Assembly: GCA_965218985.1 (NCBI GenBank)
Contig: CBDCMP010000007.1
Span: forward strand, 1,364,001 to 1,428,000
Origin: Pseudopedobacter sp965218985
Lineage (GTDB): Bacteria > Bacteroidota > Bacteroidia > Sphingobacteriales > Sphingobacteriaceae
Direction of reading: 5' to 3'
DNA: 64,000 nucleotides
A model generated the notes under the pieces. That model was not told the origin of the DNA. It made no database searches and was given only the letters and a program-made list of their open reading frames with translations. The position numbers were made by a program, and so were the translations under genes. This document shows, one piece after another, positions 53,324 to 62,921 of the stretch (its first letter is position 1; every line of letters begins with the position of its first letter).

Positions 53324-54556
53324 ATGGATAATATTGAAAATGTAAAAGTTGCCCTGCAGTCTATTACAAGCAATAAGTTAAGAACTTTTTTAACAGCTTT
53401 GATCATTGCTATAGGTTTAATGGCTTTGGTAGGCATTTTAACTTCAATTGATGCCATAAAAGGTTCCTTAAATAACACATTCGCCAGTATGGGCGCAAAT
53501 TCCTTCACCGTTAGAAATAGAGGAACCGGAATCAGGATTGGAGGCAGGGGCAACAGACCTAAAAGCTGGCCCGTGATTGACTATCGGCAAGCCATGGAGT
53601 TTAAAAACCGCTTTAATTTAGCAACCACTGTCTCTGTAAACACTTTCGCCTCCTATGCATCAACAGTGAAATATGAAAATGAGAAAACGAACCCCAATAT
53701 TTCTATTTTAGGTGCAGATGCCGCTTATGTGTTGACAGGTGGGTATAAGATTGCCGAAGGCAGAAATTTCTCGAACAGGGAGATGGAATTTGGTGCAAGT
53801 GTGGTGATTATTGGTGATGAAATCAATCAGAAATTCTTTAAGGATGAAAGTGCGATTGATAAAATCATCTCCATTGGAAGTGATAAGTTTAGAGTGATTG
53901 GTGTTTTTGCTGCCAAAGGAAGCAGTGTTGGCTTTGGAGGAGATAAGGTCTGCGTGATTCCTGTAGGGAAAGGCCGGCAAATCATGACCAACTCCAGTCC
54001 TACATACACCATCTCTGTAATGGTTGATGACCCTACGCAAATGGATGTAGCGGTGGGAGAGGCTACTTCTTTGATGCGAAAGATTCGTTCATTGGGTGTA
54101 CAACAGGAGAACAATTTTGAGATCACGAAAAGTGATGCAATTGCACAAACTTTAATCGATCAACTTAAATACGTCAGATATGCGGGTATGGCTATCGGAA
54201 TCATCACTTTATTGGGAGCTGCCATCGCATTGATGAACATCATGATGGTGTCCGTGACTGAACGAACAAGAGAGATTGGCATCAGAAAGGCGATTGGGGC
54301 TAATCCAAAACTCATCAGGAAACAATTTCTTTATGAAGCGATCGTGATTTGTCTTCTTGGTGGAATGGTGGGTATATTTTTAGGGATTGTGATGGGAAAT
54401 CTGCTTGCCATGGTCATGGGGGCATCTTTCATCATTCCATGGCTTTGGATTTTACTGGGTTTGGCTGCCTGTGTTTTAACCGGGCTTGCCTCCGGAATCA
54501 TCCCGGCATCAAAAGCTTCTAAACTAGATCCTGTGGAAGCGCTTCGTTACGAATAA
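53324..54556 (+). CDS. MacB-like ABC transporter permease
   Basis: A 410-aa FtsX/MacB-type permease. One helix near the start (LRTFLTALIIAIGLMALVGI), a large periplasmic MacB domain (about 45-270) and three C-terminal helices (about 285-400) follow. The conserved SVTERTREIGIRKAIGANPK (coupling to the ATPase) is present. No ATPase gene lies next to it here, so it must use one encoded elsewhere. The pump substrate is unknown. Confidence 0.92.
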   Translation: MDNIENVKVALQSITSNKLRTFLTALIIAIGLMALVGILTSIDAIKGSLNNTFASMGANSFTVRNRGTGIRIGGRGNRPKSWPVIDYRQAMEFKNRFNLATTVSVNTFASYASTVKYENEKTNPNISILGADAAYVLTGGYKIAEGRNFSNREMEFGASVVIIGDEINQKFFKDESAIDKIISIGSDKFRVIGVFAAKGSSVGFGGDKVCVIPVGKGRQIMTNSSPTYTISVMVDDPTQMDVAVGEATSLMRKIRSLGVQQENNFEITKSDAIAQTLIDQLKYVRYAGMAIGIITLLGAAIALMNIMMVSVTERTREIGIRKAIGANPKLIRKQFLYEAIVICLLGGMVGIFLGIVMGNLLAMVMGASFIIPWLWILLGLAACVLTGLASGIIPASKASKLDPVEALRYE

Positions 54557-54710
54557 GACTGGATATATATTCTGGTGTCTTTCTGATCATGAGCATGAGA
54601 TAAAAAAAAGACACCGCAGAAAATTTGTGCACCGAAAATTAAAAATAAGGCTTTTGATCTTCCTGGTGATGTTCATGATCAGGTGTGGTATCATGTAGGC
54701 GTACTCAAAA

Positions 54711-54725
54711 AACAAGTCTCTTGTT
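54711..54725 (-). terminator. short terminator after the capsule phosphatase gene
   Basis: AACAAG/CTTGTT six-pair stem with a 3-nt loop, followed on the minus strand by a T run. It lies just past the stop at 54729, beside a palindrome ATCACTTTAAAGTGAT. Confidence 0.6.
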
Positions 54726-54728
54726 AAA

Positions 54729-55469
54729 TCACTTTAAAGTGATGTTTTTTAACTCCCCACTCTCAAGCAGCAGTTTTGTGGGCTCTAAAAACAATGATTG
54801 TTCCAATGCTTTCGCATGTTTAAGGTGGTGCATATCTGACCCTATGAAATCGACCAATCCAGCCTCCACCAATTTATCTGCCACGTGCCGGGCCTGCTTA
54901 CCATAATAGCCCGTCAAGGAGATGGTGTTGAGCTGAAAGTAGCATCCATATTCTCTCACTTCGTGATATCTTTCGATAGCACTGTAAAAATAAGGATATC
55001 TTTCGGGATGTGCCAGGATAGGTTTGTATCCTTTATCATTTAATTTTTGAATGGTATCTTTAAGAATAATCGGCTCAGTGGTGTAGGATAGTTCAAATAA
55101 TAGATGTTTATCGCCCATGGTAAGCAATTCTCCATGCTGGATTTTGCTGTCAAAATTCTCATCCAGGTAATATTCTGCAGCAGCGTCCAGAGCAATATCC
55201 ATATTTTGTCTTTCTAATTCCTCACGTAACTGGTCTAAAGCTTTTAGAATGATTTCAGGAGTGTTCCGGTAATAATCGTCCATGATATGTGGAGTGGCGA
55301 TCAGTTTTTTAAATCCCAGATTCATGAATCGCTTTACCAGTAGGACAGCAGCACTGACATCGGCTGCACCGTCATCTATTCCCGGTAGGATATGCGAATG
55401 CATATCCACCACAAGGTCTTCAAAATTAAGCTCTGGTATTTGGTTCTTTTTTTTGAACAGATTGAACAT
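54729..55469 (-). CDS. CpsB/CapC-type tyrosine-protein phosphatase
   Basis: PHP-domain manganese phosphatase of 246 aa that dephosphorylates the capsule-synthesis tyrosine kinase. Metal motifs: VVDMHSHILPGIDDGAADVS, KLIATPHIMDDYYRNT, LAHPERYPYF, IGSDMHHLKHAKAL. It overlaps the stop of rfbB by 1 bp and is last in the sugar-nucleotide group on the minus strand, in keeping with surface polysaccharide synthesis. Confidence 0.93.
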   Translation of the reverse strand: MFNLFKKKNQIPELNFEDLVVDMHSHILPGIDDGAADVSAAVLLVKRFMNLGFKKLIATPHIMDDYYRNTPEIILKALDQLREELERQNMDIALDAAAEYYLDENFDSKIQHGELLTMGDKHLLFELSYTTEPIILKDTIQKLNDKGYKPILAHPERYPYFYSAIERYHEVREYGCYFQLNTISLTGYYGKQARHVADKLVEAGLVDFIGSDMHHLKHAKALEQSLFLEPTKLLLESGELKNITLK

Positions 55470-56521
55470 TACCTGTTTTGATATTGTTCTTGGTAATAGT
55501 GCTGATAATTACCACTAGTCACATTATCCAGCCATTTTTCATTCTGTAAATACCAATCCACTGTTTTCTCCAGCCCTTCCTCAAACTGTAAACTTGGCTC
55601 CCACCCCAAGTCGTTCTTTAATTTTGTGGCATCGATGGCATAACGTAAATCATGACCCGCCCTATCAGTGACATAGGTGATCAGCTTTTCGGATGTGCCC
55701 TCGGCCCGGCCTAATTTTCTATCCATCACCTTGCAAAGTGTACGAATCAGCTCAATGTTAGTCCATTCATTATGGCCACCTATATTGTAGGTGGACCCTG
55801 ATTTAGCCTGATGGAAAATAAGATCTATGGCTCTGGCATGATCCACCACCCAAAGCCAGTCCCTGATGTTCTCTCCCTTTCCGTAAATTGGAATAGCTTT
55901 GTTTTGTTTGATATTATGAATGGATAATGGAATTAATTTTTCCGGAAAATGGTAAGATCCATAATTGTTGGAGCAGTTGGAGATCACACAGTCCATACCA
56001 TAAGTATCATAGTAAGCCCGCACAAAATGATCGGAACTTGCCTTGGATGCTGAGTAAGGGGAATGAGGGTCATAAGCGGTCTCTTCAGTGAACATTTCTG
56101 TACCTTCCCCCAATGTTCCGTAAACTTCATCCGTGGAGACATGATAAAAACGCTTTTGCTCCTCGTCCCCTTTCCAATTATTCTTTGCTGCATTCAACAG
56201 ATTTACCGTTCCCACCACATTCGTCATCACAAACTCTAACGGATTTGAAATGGAACGATCCACATGTGATTCGGCTGCTAAATGAACGACCCCGTCAAAT
56301 TTTTCTGCCTTAAATAATTCATGAATGAATTCAGCATCAACAATATCTCCTTTGATGAATTTATAATTAGAAGAATGTTCTATATCGCTAAGGTTCTCCA
56401 GATTACCTGCATAAGTGAGCTTATCCAGGTTCACAATTTCATAGTTTGGATAAGTGGTGATGAATCTTCTTACCACATGAGAACCTATGAACCCGGCACC
56501 GCCAGTGATTAATATTTTCAT
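55469..56521 (-). CDS. rfbB: dTDP-glucose 4,6-dehydratase
   Basis: SDR-family enzyme of 350 aa making dTDP-4-keto-6-deoxyglucose for rhamnose and related sugars. NAD site ITGGAGFIGSHVVRRF; active site VSTDEVYGTLGEG with the Asp-Glu pair; catalytic YSASK (SPYSASKASSDHFVRAYYDT). Length is right. RfbA, C and D are not in the window. Confidence 0.95.
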   Translation of the reverse strand: MKILITGGAGFIGSHVVRRFITTYPNYEIVNLDKLTYAGNLENLSDIEHSSNYKFIKGDIVDAEFIHELFKAEKFDGVVHLAAESHVDRSISNPLEFVMTNVVGTVNLLNAAKNNWKGDEEQKRFYHVSTDEVYGTLGEGTEMFTEETAYDPHSPYSASKASSDHFVRAYYDTYGMDCVISNCSNNYGSYHFPEKLIPLSIHNIKQNKAIPIYGKGENIRDWLWVVDHARAIDLIFHQAKSGSTYNIGGHNEWTNIELIRTLCKVMDRKLGRAEGTSEKLITYVTDRAGHDLRYAIDATKLKNDLGWEPSLQFEEGLEKTVDWYLQNEKWLDNVTSGNYQHYYQEQYQNR

Positions 56522-56525
56522 TTTT

Positions 56526-56593
56526 GATTAGTTGGTTGGTTGGTATTTAGTTTTTTAGGTCCTAACAAACTGACCAACTAAATCCTAACCAAC
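56526..56593. repeat. imperfect inverted repeat between galE and rfbB
   Basis: GTTGGTTGGTATTTAGTTTT on the left is mirrored by GACCAACTAAATCCTAACCAAC on the right, with matching CCTAA/TTAGG inside. The structure fills the 75-bp gap and could attenuate or end transcription. The left part contains three GTTG units in tandem. Confidence 0.6.
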
Positions 56594-56596
56594 AAT

Positions 56597-57625
56597 TTAA
56601 AAAGGATTATTTTCAATATATTTTTCCCATTCCCAAGCAGATTTCATCATATCGTTCACATTTAATTCGGCTTTCCAGCCTAATTGCGCTGTTGACTTTG
56701 TGACATCTCCGTAAACTTTTTCAACATCTCCAGCTCTTCTCGGTCCGATAGTATAATTCAGTTTTTCTCCGGTGGAGTTTTCAAATGCCTTGATGACCTC
56801 CAGCACAGTGGTTCCTTTACCGGTGCCAATATTAAAAACTTCGTAATTGTTCTCCGCAGCTCCGCTTTCCATCCTCTTAATAGCCGCAACATGCGCTTTG
56901 GCTAAATCGACCACATGAATATAATCTCTTACACAGCTTCCATCAGGTGTATGATAATCATCTCCAAAAACAGTGATCTTCTCTCTTTTACCAATCGCCG
57001 TTTGCGTAATGAAAGGAACCAGATTTTGAGGAACTCCGATAGGCAGTTCTCCTATCAATGCTGACTCATGAGCTCCTACCGGGTTAAAATATCTTAGGGC
57101 GACGATGTTGTAATTTTTATTCACTGCCGCAGTTTCAGCTAAAATCTCTTCTGAAACCTGCTTGGTATTCCCGTATGGAGATTCTGCTTTTTTAATGGGC
57201 GCTGATTCATTGACTGGCAACGCATCCGGCTGACCATATACGGTACAGCTTGAAGAGAATACGAAATTTACCGGTTTCTCTTTATAAGCATACAGCAGGT
57301 TGATCAAAGAGAAAAAATTGTTTCTGTAATATTCCAACGGTTTTTGCACGGACTCACCTACAGCTTTAAAAGCAGCGAAATGAATGATCCCGTTAATATC
57401 CGGATTTGCGGCTATGAATTCTTTGGTCTTCACTTCATCACAAAGATCAAACACATGAAACTCTGGCCTGTAATTGATGATCTTTTCAATCTGGTCAATA
57501 ATCTTCGGAGACGAATTGGATAAATCATCTACGATCACCGGAATGTATCCGGCATGGTATAATTCCACCACCGTGTGTGAACCAATGAATCCGGTTCCGC
57601 CTGTGACTAATATTTTGTTTCCCAT
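56597..57625 (-). CDS. galE: UDP-glucose 4-epimerase
   Basis: SDR enzyme of 342 aa interconverting UDP-glucose and UDP-galactose. NAD site VTGGTGFIGSHTVVEL; active Ser region FSSSCTVYGQPDA; catalytic Tyr/Lys in SPYGNTKQVSEEI; LRYFNPVGAHESALIGE is typical of GalE. It is 4 bp after the uxs gene. Confidence 0.95.
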   Translation of the reverse strand: MGNKILVTGGTGFIGSHTVVELYHAGYIPVIVDDLSNSSPKIIDQIEKIINYRPEFHVFDLCDEVKTKEFIAANPDINGIIHFAAFKAVGESVQKPLEYYRNNFFSLINLLYAYKEKPVNFVFSSSCTVYGQPDALPVNESAPIKKAESPYGNTKQVSEEILAETAAVNKNYNIVALRYFNPVGAHESALIGELPIGVPQNLVPFITQTAIGKREKITVFGDDYHTPDGSCVRDYIHVVDLAKAHVAAIKRMESGAAENNYEVFNIGTGKGTTVLEVIKAFENSTGEKLNYTIGPRRAGDVEKVYGDVTKSTAQLGWKAELNVNDMMKSAWEWEKYIENNPF

Positions 57626-57629
57626 TATA

Positions 57630-58619
57630 TTATAACCTGTTATACTTGTTGAAATCTTTATGATCCACCTTCTCTAAAGCTTCTTTTGACAAAGTTTTAA
57701 AATATTCATAAGTAATTTTCAATCCTTCAGCCCGGTTCACTTTTGGCTCCCATTTTAAAATGTTTTGTGCTTTAGTGATATCAGGTCTCCTTTGTTTAGG
57801 ATCATCCTGAGGTAGTGATTTGTAAATGACTTTTTGATTCGTCCCCGTCAATTTGATGATCTCTTCGGCAAATTGCCCGATAGTGATCTCATCCGGATTA
57901 CCGATATTAACTGGAGAGGCGTAATCAGACATTAACAATCGGTAAATTCCTTCCACTAAATCGTCCACGTAACAGAATGAACGGGTTTGCGTGCCATCTC
58001 CAAAAACAGTTAAATCCTCACCTCTTAAAGCCTGGCCAATAAACGCGGGTAACACTCTTCCATCATTCAATCTCATTCTTGGCCCATAAGTGTTGAATAT
58101 CCTGACAATTCTGGTCTCTACCCCATGAAAAGTATGATAAGCCATCGTCATAGCTTCCTGAAAACGCTTTGCTTCATCATAAACGCCACGCGGACCAACC
58201 GGATTCACATTTCCCCAGTATTCCTCTGGTTGAGGATTCACGGCAGGGTCACCATACACCTCAGAGGTGGATGCGATGATGATACGGGCATTTTTGCTTC
58301 TTGCTAAACCCAAAAGATTATGGATGCCTAAAGATCCAACTTTTAGGGTTTGAATAGGGATTTTTAAATAATCTATCGGACTTGCCGGAGAGGCGAAATG
58401 TAAGATATAATCCAACTCACCGGGCACGTGAACAAATTTGGAGACATCGTGGTGTGAGAATTCAAAATCTTCTAACTTAAACAGATGTTCAATATTACAG
58501 AGGTCGCCAGTGATCAGGTTGTCCATCCCGATAACATGAAAATCTTCCTTGATAAATCTGTCACAAAGATGAGATCCCAAAAAACCGGCAGCTCCAGTGA
58601 TTAAAACTCTTTTTTTCAT
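57630..58619 (-). CDS. uxs: UDP-glucuronate decarboxylase
   Basis: SDR enzyme of 329 aa that converts UDP-glucuronate to UDP-xylose. NAD site ITGAAGFLGSHLCDRF; IIASTSEVYGDPAVNPQPEE and the catalytic GVYDEAKRFQEAMTMAY are the UXS hallmarks, with RIFNTYGPRMRLNDGRVLPA. It heads the minus-strand uxs-galE-rfbB-phosphatase group. Confidence 0.93.
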   Translation of the reverse strand: MKKRVLITGAAGFLGSHLCDRFIKEDFHVIGMDNLITGDLCNIEHLFKLEDFEFSHHDVSKFVHVPGELDYILHFASPASPIDYLKIPIQTLKVGSLGIHNLLGLARSKNARIIIASTSEVYGDPAVNPQPEEYWGNVNPVGPRGVYDEAKRFQEAMTMAYHTFHGVETRIVRIFNTYGPRMRLNDGRVLPAFIGQALRGEDLTVFGDGTQTRSFCYVDDLVEGIYRLLMSDYASPVNIGNPDEITIGQFAEEIIKLTGTNQKVIYKSLPQDDPKQRRPDITKAQNILKWEPKVNRAEGLKITYEYFKTLSKEALEKVDHKDFNKYNRL

Positions 58620-58845
58620 ATATTCTAACTTCTTTTTAACGAGCTGTGTGAATTAAAGATGCATAAACTTTCCAATAATAATGAAACCTAACTCTTGATC
58701 CCTTTAATTTCAAAGGTGAGATCAGCTCAAACCCAAACCTATTCATTCTTCACTTATGGTGTTTGAATCAGCTGCTTCGGTATAATAATTATAGATCTCA
58801 TCAATTTTATTTTAACTTGACCAAGTTAATAATTCAATTAATTAA

Positions 58846-60069
58846 ATGCCCATTATTTATCATATTGCCATTAAATTTTATCTTTTTTTAATATGGATTG
58901 CTTCTTTCTTCCATAAAAAAGCAAAAAATTGGATTGATGGAAGAAAGAATTGGAGACAAAAATATCATCCCGATCTTAACATTAAGAAAATATGGTTCCA
59001 TTTTGCGTCTTTGGGAGAATTCGAACAGGGAAAACCCCTGCTCAAAGAAGTGAGAGAACGGTTTCCTGAAAAAAAAATCATCATCACTTTTTTCTCACCA
59101 TCAGGTTACGAGATCAGGAAAAATTCACCATTTGGAGATTACATCCTTTACCTTCCTTTAGATACAGCGAACAACGCTGAAGATTTCATCGATATTTTTA
59201 AGCCTGAACTGGCCATATTTAACAAATACGAATACTGGTATCATTTTTTCAAATCATTGAATGAAAACAAAATCCCTTTATATATCACTTCTGCAATTTT
59301 CAGAAGTGACCAAATCTTTTTTAAATGGTATGGCGGGTTTAACCGGAGAATTTTAAAATATGTGACTCATTTCTTTGTTCAGGATGAAGCATCTGAAAAA
59401 GCCTTGCATACCATTGGCTTCTCCAACACCACCATTAGTGGCGACACCCGTTTTGACAGCGTGTTGGAGCTATCAAAAAATAGAAAAGATTTCCCGCTGA
59501 TTGCCGCCTTCAAAGGCAACCAGCATCTGTTCATTGCGGGAAGCACCTGGTCTGAAGATGAAAATATCATCATTGAATTCATTAAACAAGCCCCGGAAGA
59601 TTGGAGATTCATCTTTGCTCCTCATGAGATCACCGAAAACCGAATTGCTGAACTGGAAAAATCCTCAGACGGTTCCATCAGATACTCTCAATTAATAAAT
59701 GAACCGTCTAAAGCAGGATCCGCTAAAATATTGATCATTGATAATATCGGAATGCTATCTTCACTTTACGCTTACGGAAATATTTCCTACATTGGGGGAG
59801 GATTTGGTGCAGGGATTCACAATACACTGGAAGCAGCTGCATGGGGTTCACCAGTTATTTTCGGACCAAAATACCATAAATTTAAAGAAGCCAGGGATTT
59901 GATTCATTTAGGTGCTGGATTCAGTATTAGCAATCAGAATCAATTTAATGTCATTACCACAGCATTAATGGTGAATAAAAATTACCGTCAGCTGTGTGGG
60001 GGGCAAGCCAAAAAATATGTGCAGGAGAATACCGGAGCCACGGAGATCATTATGAAAAAGCTTTTTTAA
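58846..60069 (+). CDS. waaA: 3-deoxy-D-manno-octulosonate (Kdo) transferase
   Basis: Glycosyltransferase of 407 aa adding Kdo to lipid A precursor. An N-terminal membrane anchor (about 5-22), IWFHFASLGEFEQGKPLLKE, and the C-domain YIGGGFGAGIHNTLEAAAWG then VIFGPKYHKFKEA are the GT30 signature. Length is normal. It shows that the organism makes LPS-type lipid A-Kdo. It is transcribed divergently from uxs. Confidence 0.94.
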   Translation: MPIIYHIAIKFYLFLIWIASFFHKKAKNWIDGRKNWRQKYHPDLNIKKIWFHFASLGEFEQGKPLLKEVRERFPEKKIIITFFSPSGYEIRKNSPFGDYILYLPLDTANNAEDFIDIFKPELAIFNKYEYWYHFFKSLNENKIPLYITSAIFRSDQIFFKWYGGFNRRILKYVTHFFVQDEASEKALHTIGFSNTTISGDTRFDSVLELSKNRKDFPLIAAFKGNQHLFIAGSTWSEDENIIIEFIKQAPEDWRFIFAPHEITENRIAELEKSSDGSIRYSQLINEPSKAGSAKILIIDNIGMLSSLYAYGNISYIGGGFGAGIHNTLEAAAWGSPVIFGPKYHKFKEARDLIHLGAGFSISNQNQFNVITTALMVNKNYRQLCGGQAKKYVQENTGATEIIMKKLF

Positions 60070-60119
60070 AGGCTAAAATAACAGTTCCGGATTTTTAATA
60101 TTCACTAATTGAGCGTCAA

Positions 60120-61136
60120 TCAGCTATGTAGAATGATATCTTCCAAAGCATCAATCCATGCCGGATCATCATTCAAACTCTCTACAAGTTGTACTTTTTT
60201 GCCTCCTAATTTTTCAAACTTCTCCTGATATTCAAAAGATATTTCATATAAAGTTTCCAGACAATCTGAAACAAAAGCAGGGCATAAAACCAAAATCCGC
60301 TTAACCCCTTTAGCCGCAAGATTTTTTAAAACGTCACTGGTATAAGGCTGCATCCATGGATCATTCCCTAATCGTGACTGGAAACATAGCGTGTAATCCT
60401 TTTTCTCTAGCTGGAGTTCTTCCGCAATCAATCTTGCAGTTTGATGGCATTGGGCCGAGTAACAAAATTTATTATTCTCAGTGATGGTTTGGCAACAATC
60501 ATTCACTTTCAGGCAATGAATTCCTGAAACATCTGCTTTTTTCATTTGCCTTTGGGGAATTCCATGAAAACTGAATAAAATATGGTCCCATTGCTGACCG
60601 AGATACTTTCTGGCATTGTTTGCATAAACTTTAATCATTCCCGGATGATCATAATAGCTATTCACAAAACTTAAAGCTGGAATAGCCTGCCACTTACTTA
60701 ACACCTCCATCACTAACTGGTGCACAGAACCTGTGGATGCAGAAGCATATTGTGGGAACAAAGGGACTATTTTAATGCTATCCACCTTCGCCTGTCTCAA
60801 CCTTTCTAACGCATCGGGAATTGAGGGGGACTGATAGCGCATCGCCAGTTCCACCACATATTCATCACCTAACCTTTTAGCGATCTCCGCTCTCACTTTC
60901 TCACCATAGATCAACAATGGAGATCCTTCCTCTGTCCAAATCTCCTTATAAATTTTTGCGGATTTAGGGCCCCTGAAAGGGACAATCACTCCCTTTACCA
61001 GAAGTGCTCGTCCTACCGGATTGATATCAATTACCCTTTCATCCATTAAAAATTCGTTTAAATATTTTCTTACATCACTGGTGGATGGACTATCGGGTGT
61101 GCCCAAATTCACTAATAAAACAGCTTTTTTACTCAT
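60120..61136 (-). CDS. hemH: ferrochelatase
   Basis: Inserts iron into protoporphyrin IX, the last step of haem synthesis. The 338-aa product has the start AVLLVNLGTPDSPSTSDVRK, ILFSFHGIPQRQMKKAD with the catalytic His, and LCFQSRLGNDPWMQPYT. Length is normal. It lies 1 bp after the crtW gene on the same strand, so the two are likely cotranscribed. Confidence 0.96.
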   Translation of the reverse strand: MSKKAVLLVNLGTPDSPSTSDVRKYLNEFLMDERVIDINPVGRALLVKGVIVPFRGPKSAKIYKEIWTEEGSPLLIYGEKVRAEIAKRLGDEYVVELAMRYQSPSIPDALERLRQAKVDSIKIVPLFPQYASASTGSVHQLVMEVLSKWQAIPALSFVNSYYDHPGMIKVYANNARKYLGQQWDHILFSFHGIPQRQMKKADVSGIHCLKVNDCCQTITENNKFCYSAQCHQTARLIAEELQLEKKDYTLCFQSRLGNDPWMQPYTSDVLKNLAAKGVKRILVLCPAFVSDCLETLYEISFEYQEKFEKLGGKKVQLVESLNDDPAWIDALEDIILHS

Positions 61137-61137
61137 T

Positions 61138-61821
61138 TTAAATCTCTAAACTCTTTTCTTTTTGTTTCCATAGTCTCCACCAGGGTGTGCCCGGAGCATC
61201 GTGGTGTTCATAGTGATAGCCAAAAAAATAACAACTAAAAAATGCCAAAATATGATTTTTGGATTGTGTATTTGAGTGATGTTGATTGGAATGCTCCCCC
61301 TTGTGCGGCAGGTAAGTGCCGAAATAAAAAAGTTGCAGCGTACTTAATAAGGAGGGCAGCACCCAAAATAACAAAAGGTTCTTTTCCGGAACCCAAATCT
61401 TCAGAACATTATAGATCACAGCCATAGCTACAATTTGCCACCAACTGATGTATCTCCCGATGAAATTAAAATACCAGCTTAGAAAAGCTCCCTGATGATA
61501 GTCAGGGTCATCTTCGGTATGAACAAACCGATGATGCTGATGATGCTTATCATTTAATTTTCTGAAGGGAAACAAAGCATAAAGAATGCTGCAAAGCTGG
61601 CCTATAAAAATATTGATTTTTACATTATTCGGAGCCACGGTTCCATGCATGGCATCATGGGCGGTGATGAATAACCCGGTATAAAGATGCATTTGAACCA
61701 GCACCATCAGGTATAGGAATGGATTTGAAAAAGAGATGTTGGAAAACATTAAAAACAAAATGGAAGCTGACCATAAAGAAATGATCAATAGTGCCATAAA
61801 TATCCCTGTTGAGTTTTTCAA
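61138..61821 (-). CDS. crtW: beta-carotene ketolase-like fatty acid desaturase
   Basis: Integral membrane di-iron enzyme of 227 aa with the three His boxes of the CrtW/desaturase family: HDAMHGT, NDKHHQHHRFVH and GYHYEHHDAPGTPWWRLW. The last resembles CrtW rather than fatty acyl desaturases. It probably adds keto groups to carotenoid rings. The carotenoid genes at 62922-64000 support this. Four to five helices are visible. Substrate is inferred. Confidence 0.8.
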   Translation of the reverse strand: MKNSTGIFMALLIISLWSASILFLMFSNISFSNPFLYLMVLVQMHLYTGLFITAHDAMHGTVAPNNVKINIFIGQLCSILYALFPFRKLNDKHHQHHRFVHTEDDPDYHQGAFLSWYFNFIGRYISWWQIVAMAVIYNVLKIWVPEKNLLLFWVLPSLLSTLQLFYFGTYLPHKGEHSNQHHSNTQSKNHILAFFSCYFFGYHYEHHDAPGTPWWRLWKQKEKSLEI

Positions 61822-61905
61822 AATTGTGAACGATTTTGAATCTGGTTTGAATTTAAGTTCAAGTATTTGAATGGTCAGCTACATTAATGAAGCTGCAAGT
61901 CTCTT

Positions 61906-62007
61906 CTAATGTTAAGTTAAAAGTAGAAAGTCAAAAGACTTATATCATTGATAATAAATAATTTAAAAGGATGATTTTTCGTCGTTTTATGATTAACATT
62001 ACAATAG
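61906..62007 (+). repeat. 102-bp dispersed repeat, copy C
   Basis: Third copy, same orientation as copy A, starting CTAATGTTAAGTTAAAAGTA and ending TTAACATTACAATAG. It lacks 7 bp after GTCAAAAG but keeps the central near palindrome and TTTTTCGTCG. It lies between ispH and crtW, in a 215-bp gap that holds no other feature. Confidence 0.85.
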
Positions 62008-62036
62008 CTTATGTAAAATAATAAAGGCACAAAAGT

Positions 62037-62885
62037 TCAATAGGTTTCTAACACCCCTTTAATCTGTTCCATCAACCACATTGGGGTAGATGTTGCGCCA
62101 GCGATTCCAACTTTATCCTCTTTGCTAAACATCGCCATCTCCAGATCCTCCGGCTCACTGATGAAATAGGTTGCAGGATTATTTCTTCTACAAACTTCAT
62201 AAAGCACTTTACCATTGGAGGATTTCTTGCCCGATACGAAAACAATTTTATCAAAATTCTTAACGAATTGGGGAAGGTCTTTGTCACGGTTGGAAACCTG
62301 TCGGCAAATGGTATCATTTGCTCTCACTTCATATCCACGCTCGATCAGTTGATTTTTAATTTCGTAAAATTTATCCGTGGATTTGGTGGTTTGACTGTAG
62401 AGTGTTAAAGAGGATGGTAAATCCACATCATCAAGCTCCGCAATATCCTGAAAAACTAAAGCTTCATTATTGGTTTGGCCTTGTAATCCTATCACCTCGG
62501 CATGGCCATGTTTCCCAAAAATCAGAATTCTTTGATGATCATCGTATGAATTCTTGATCCTGTTCTGCAATTTCAGCACCACCGGGCAGGAGGCATCAAT
62601 CAACATAATGTTATTTTCTAAAGCCAATTTATAGGTCTCCGGTGCTTCACCATGAGCTCTGATTAAGACTTTTTCATTTTTAATGCCTTTTAAATCCTCA
62701 TGGGAGATGATGATCAAACCTTTTCGTTTTAAACGCTCTACCTCCTCATCGTTATGCACTATATCTCCCAGACAGTATAAATAGCCGTCTTCTGCTAAAA
62801 TCTCCTCTGCCATGTCTATGGCGTAAACCACTCCAAAACAAAAGCCTGAATCCTGATCTATCGTCACTTTAAGGTTATATTCCAT
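62037..62885 (-). CDS. ispH: 4-hydroxy-3-methylbut-2-enyl diphosphate reductase
   Basis: Iron-sulfur enzyme of the last MEP-pathway step, giving IPP and DMAPP. The three cluster cysteines are in SGFCFGVVYAID, DASCPVVLKLQN and NDTICRQVSNRDKDL. IAGATSTPMWLMEQIKG is the family end. 282 aa, normal. It supplies isoprenoid units for the adjacent carotenoid genes. Confidence 0.96.
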   Translation of the reverse strand: MEYNLKVTIDQDSGFCFGVVYAIDMAEEILAEDGYLYCLGDIVHNDEEVERLKRKGLIIISHEDLKGIKNEKVLIRAHGEAPETYKLALENNIMLIDASCPVVLKLQNRIKNSYDDHQRILIFGKHGHAEVIGLQGQTNNEALVFQDIAELDDVDLPSSLTLYSQTTKSTDKFYEIKNQLIERGYEVRANDTICRQVSNRDKDLPQFVKNFDKIVFVSGKKSSNGKVLYEVCRRNNPATYFISEPEDLEMAMFSKEDKVGIAGATSTPMWLMEQIKGVLETY

Positions 62886-62921
62886 GAGCTGTTGATTTGT
62901 ACAAAAATATAAAAACTTTAG

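Noticed and set aside
54574..54615. GGTGTCTTT/AAAGACACC inverted repeat after the ABC permease
   Set aside because: A real 9-bp stem, but no T run follows on the plus strand, so I do not call it a terminator.
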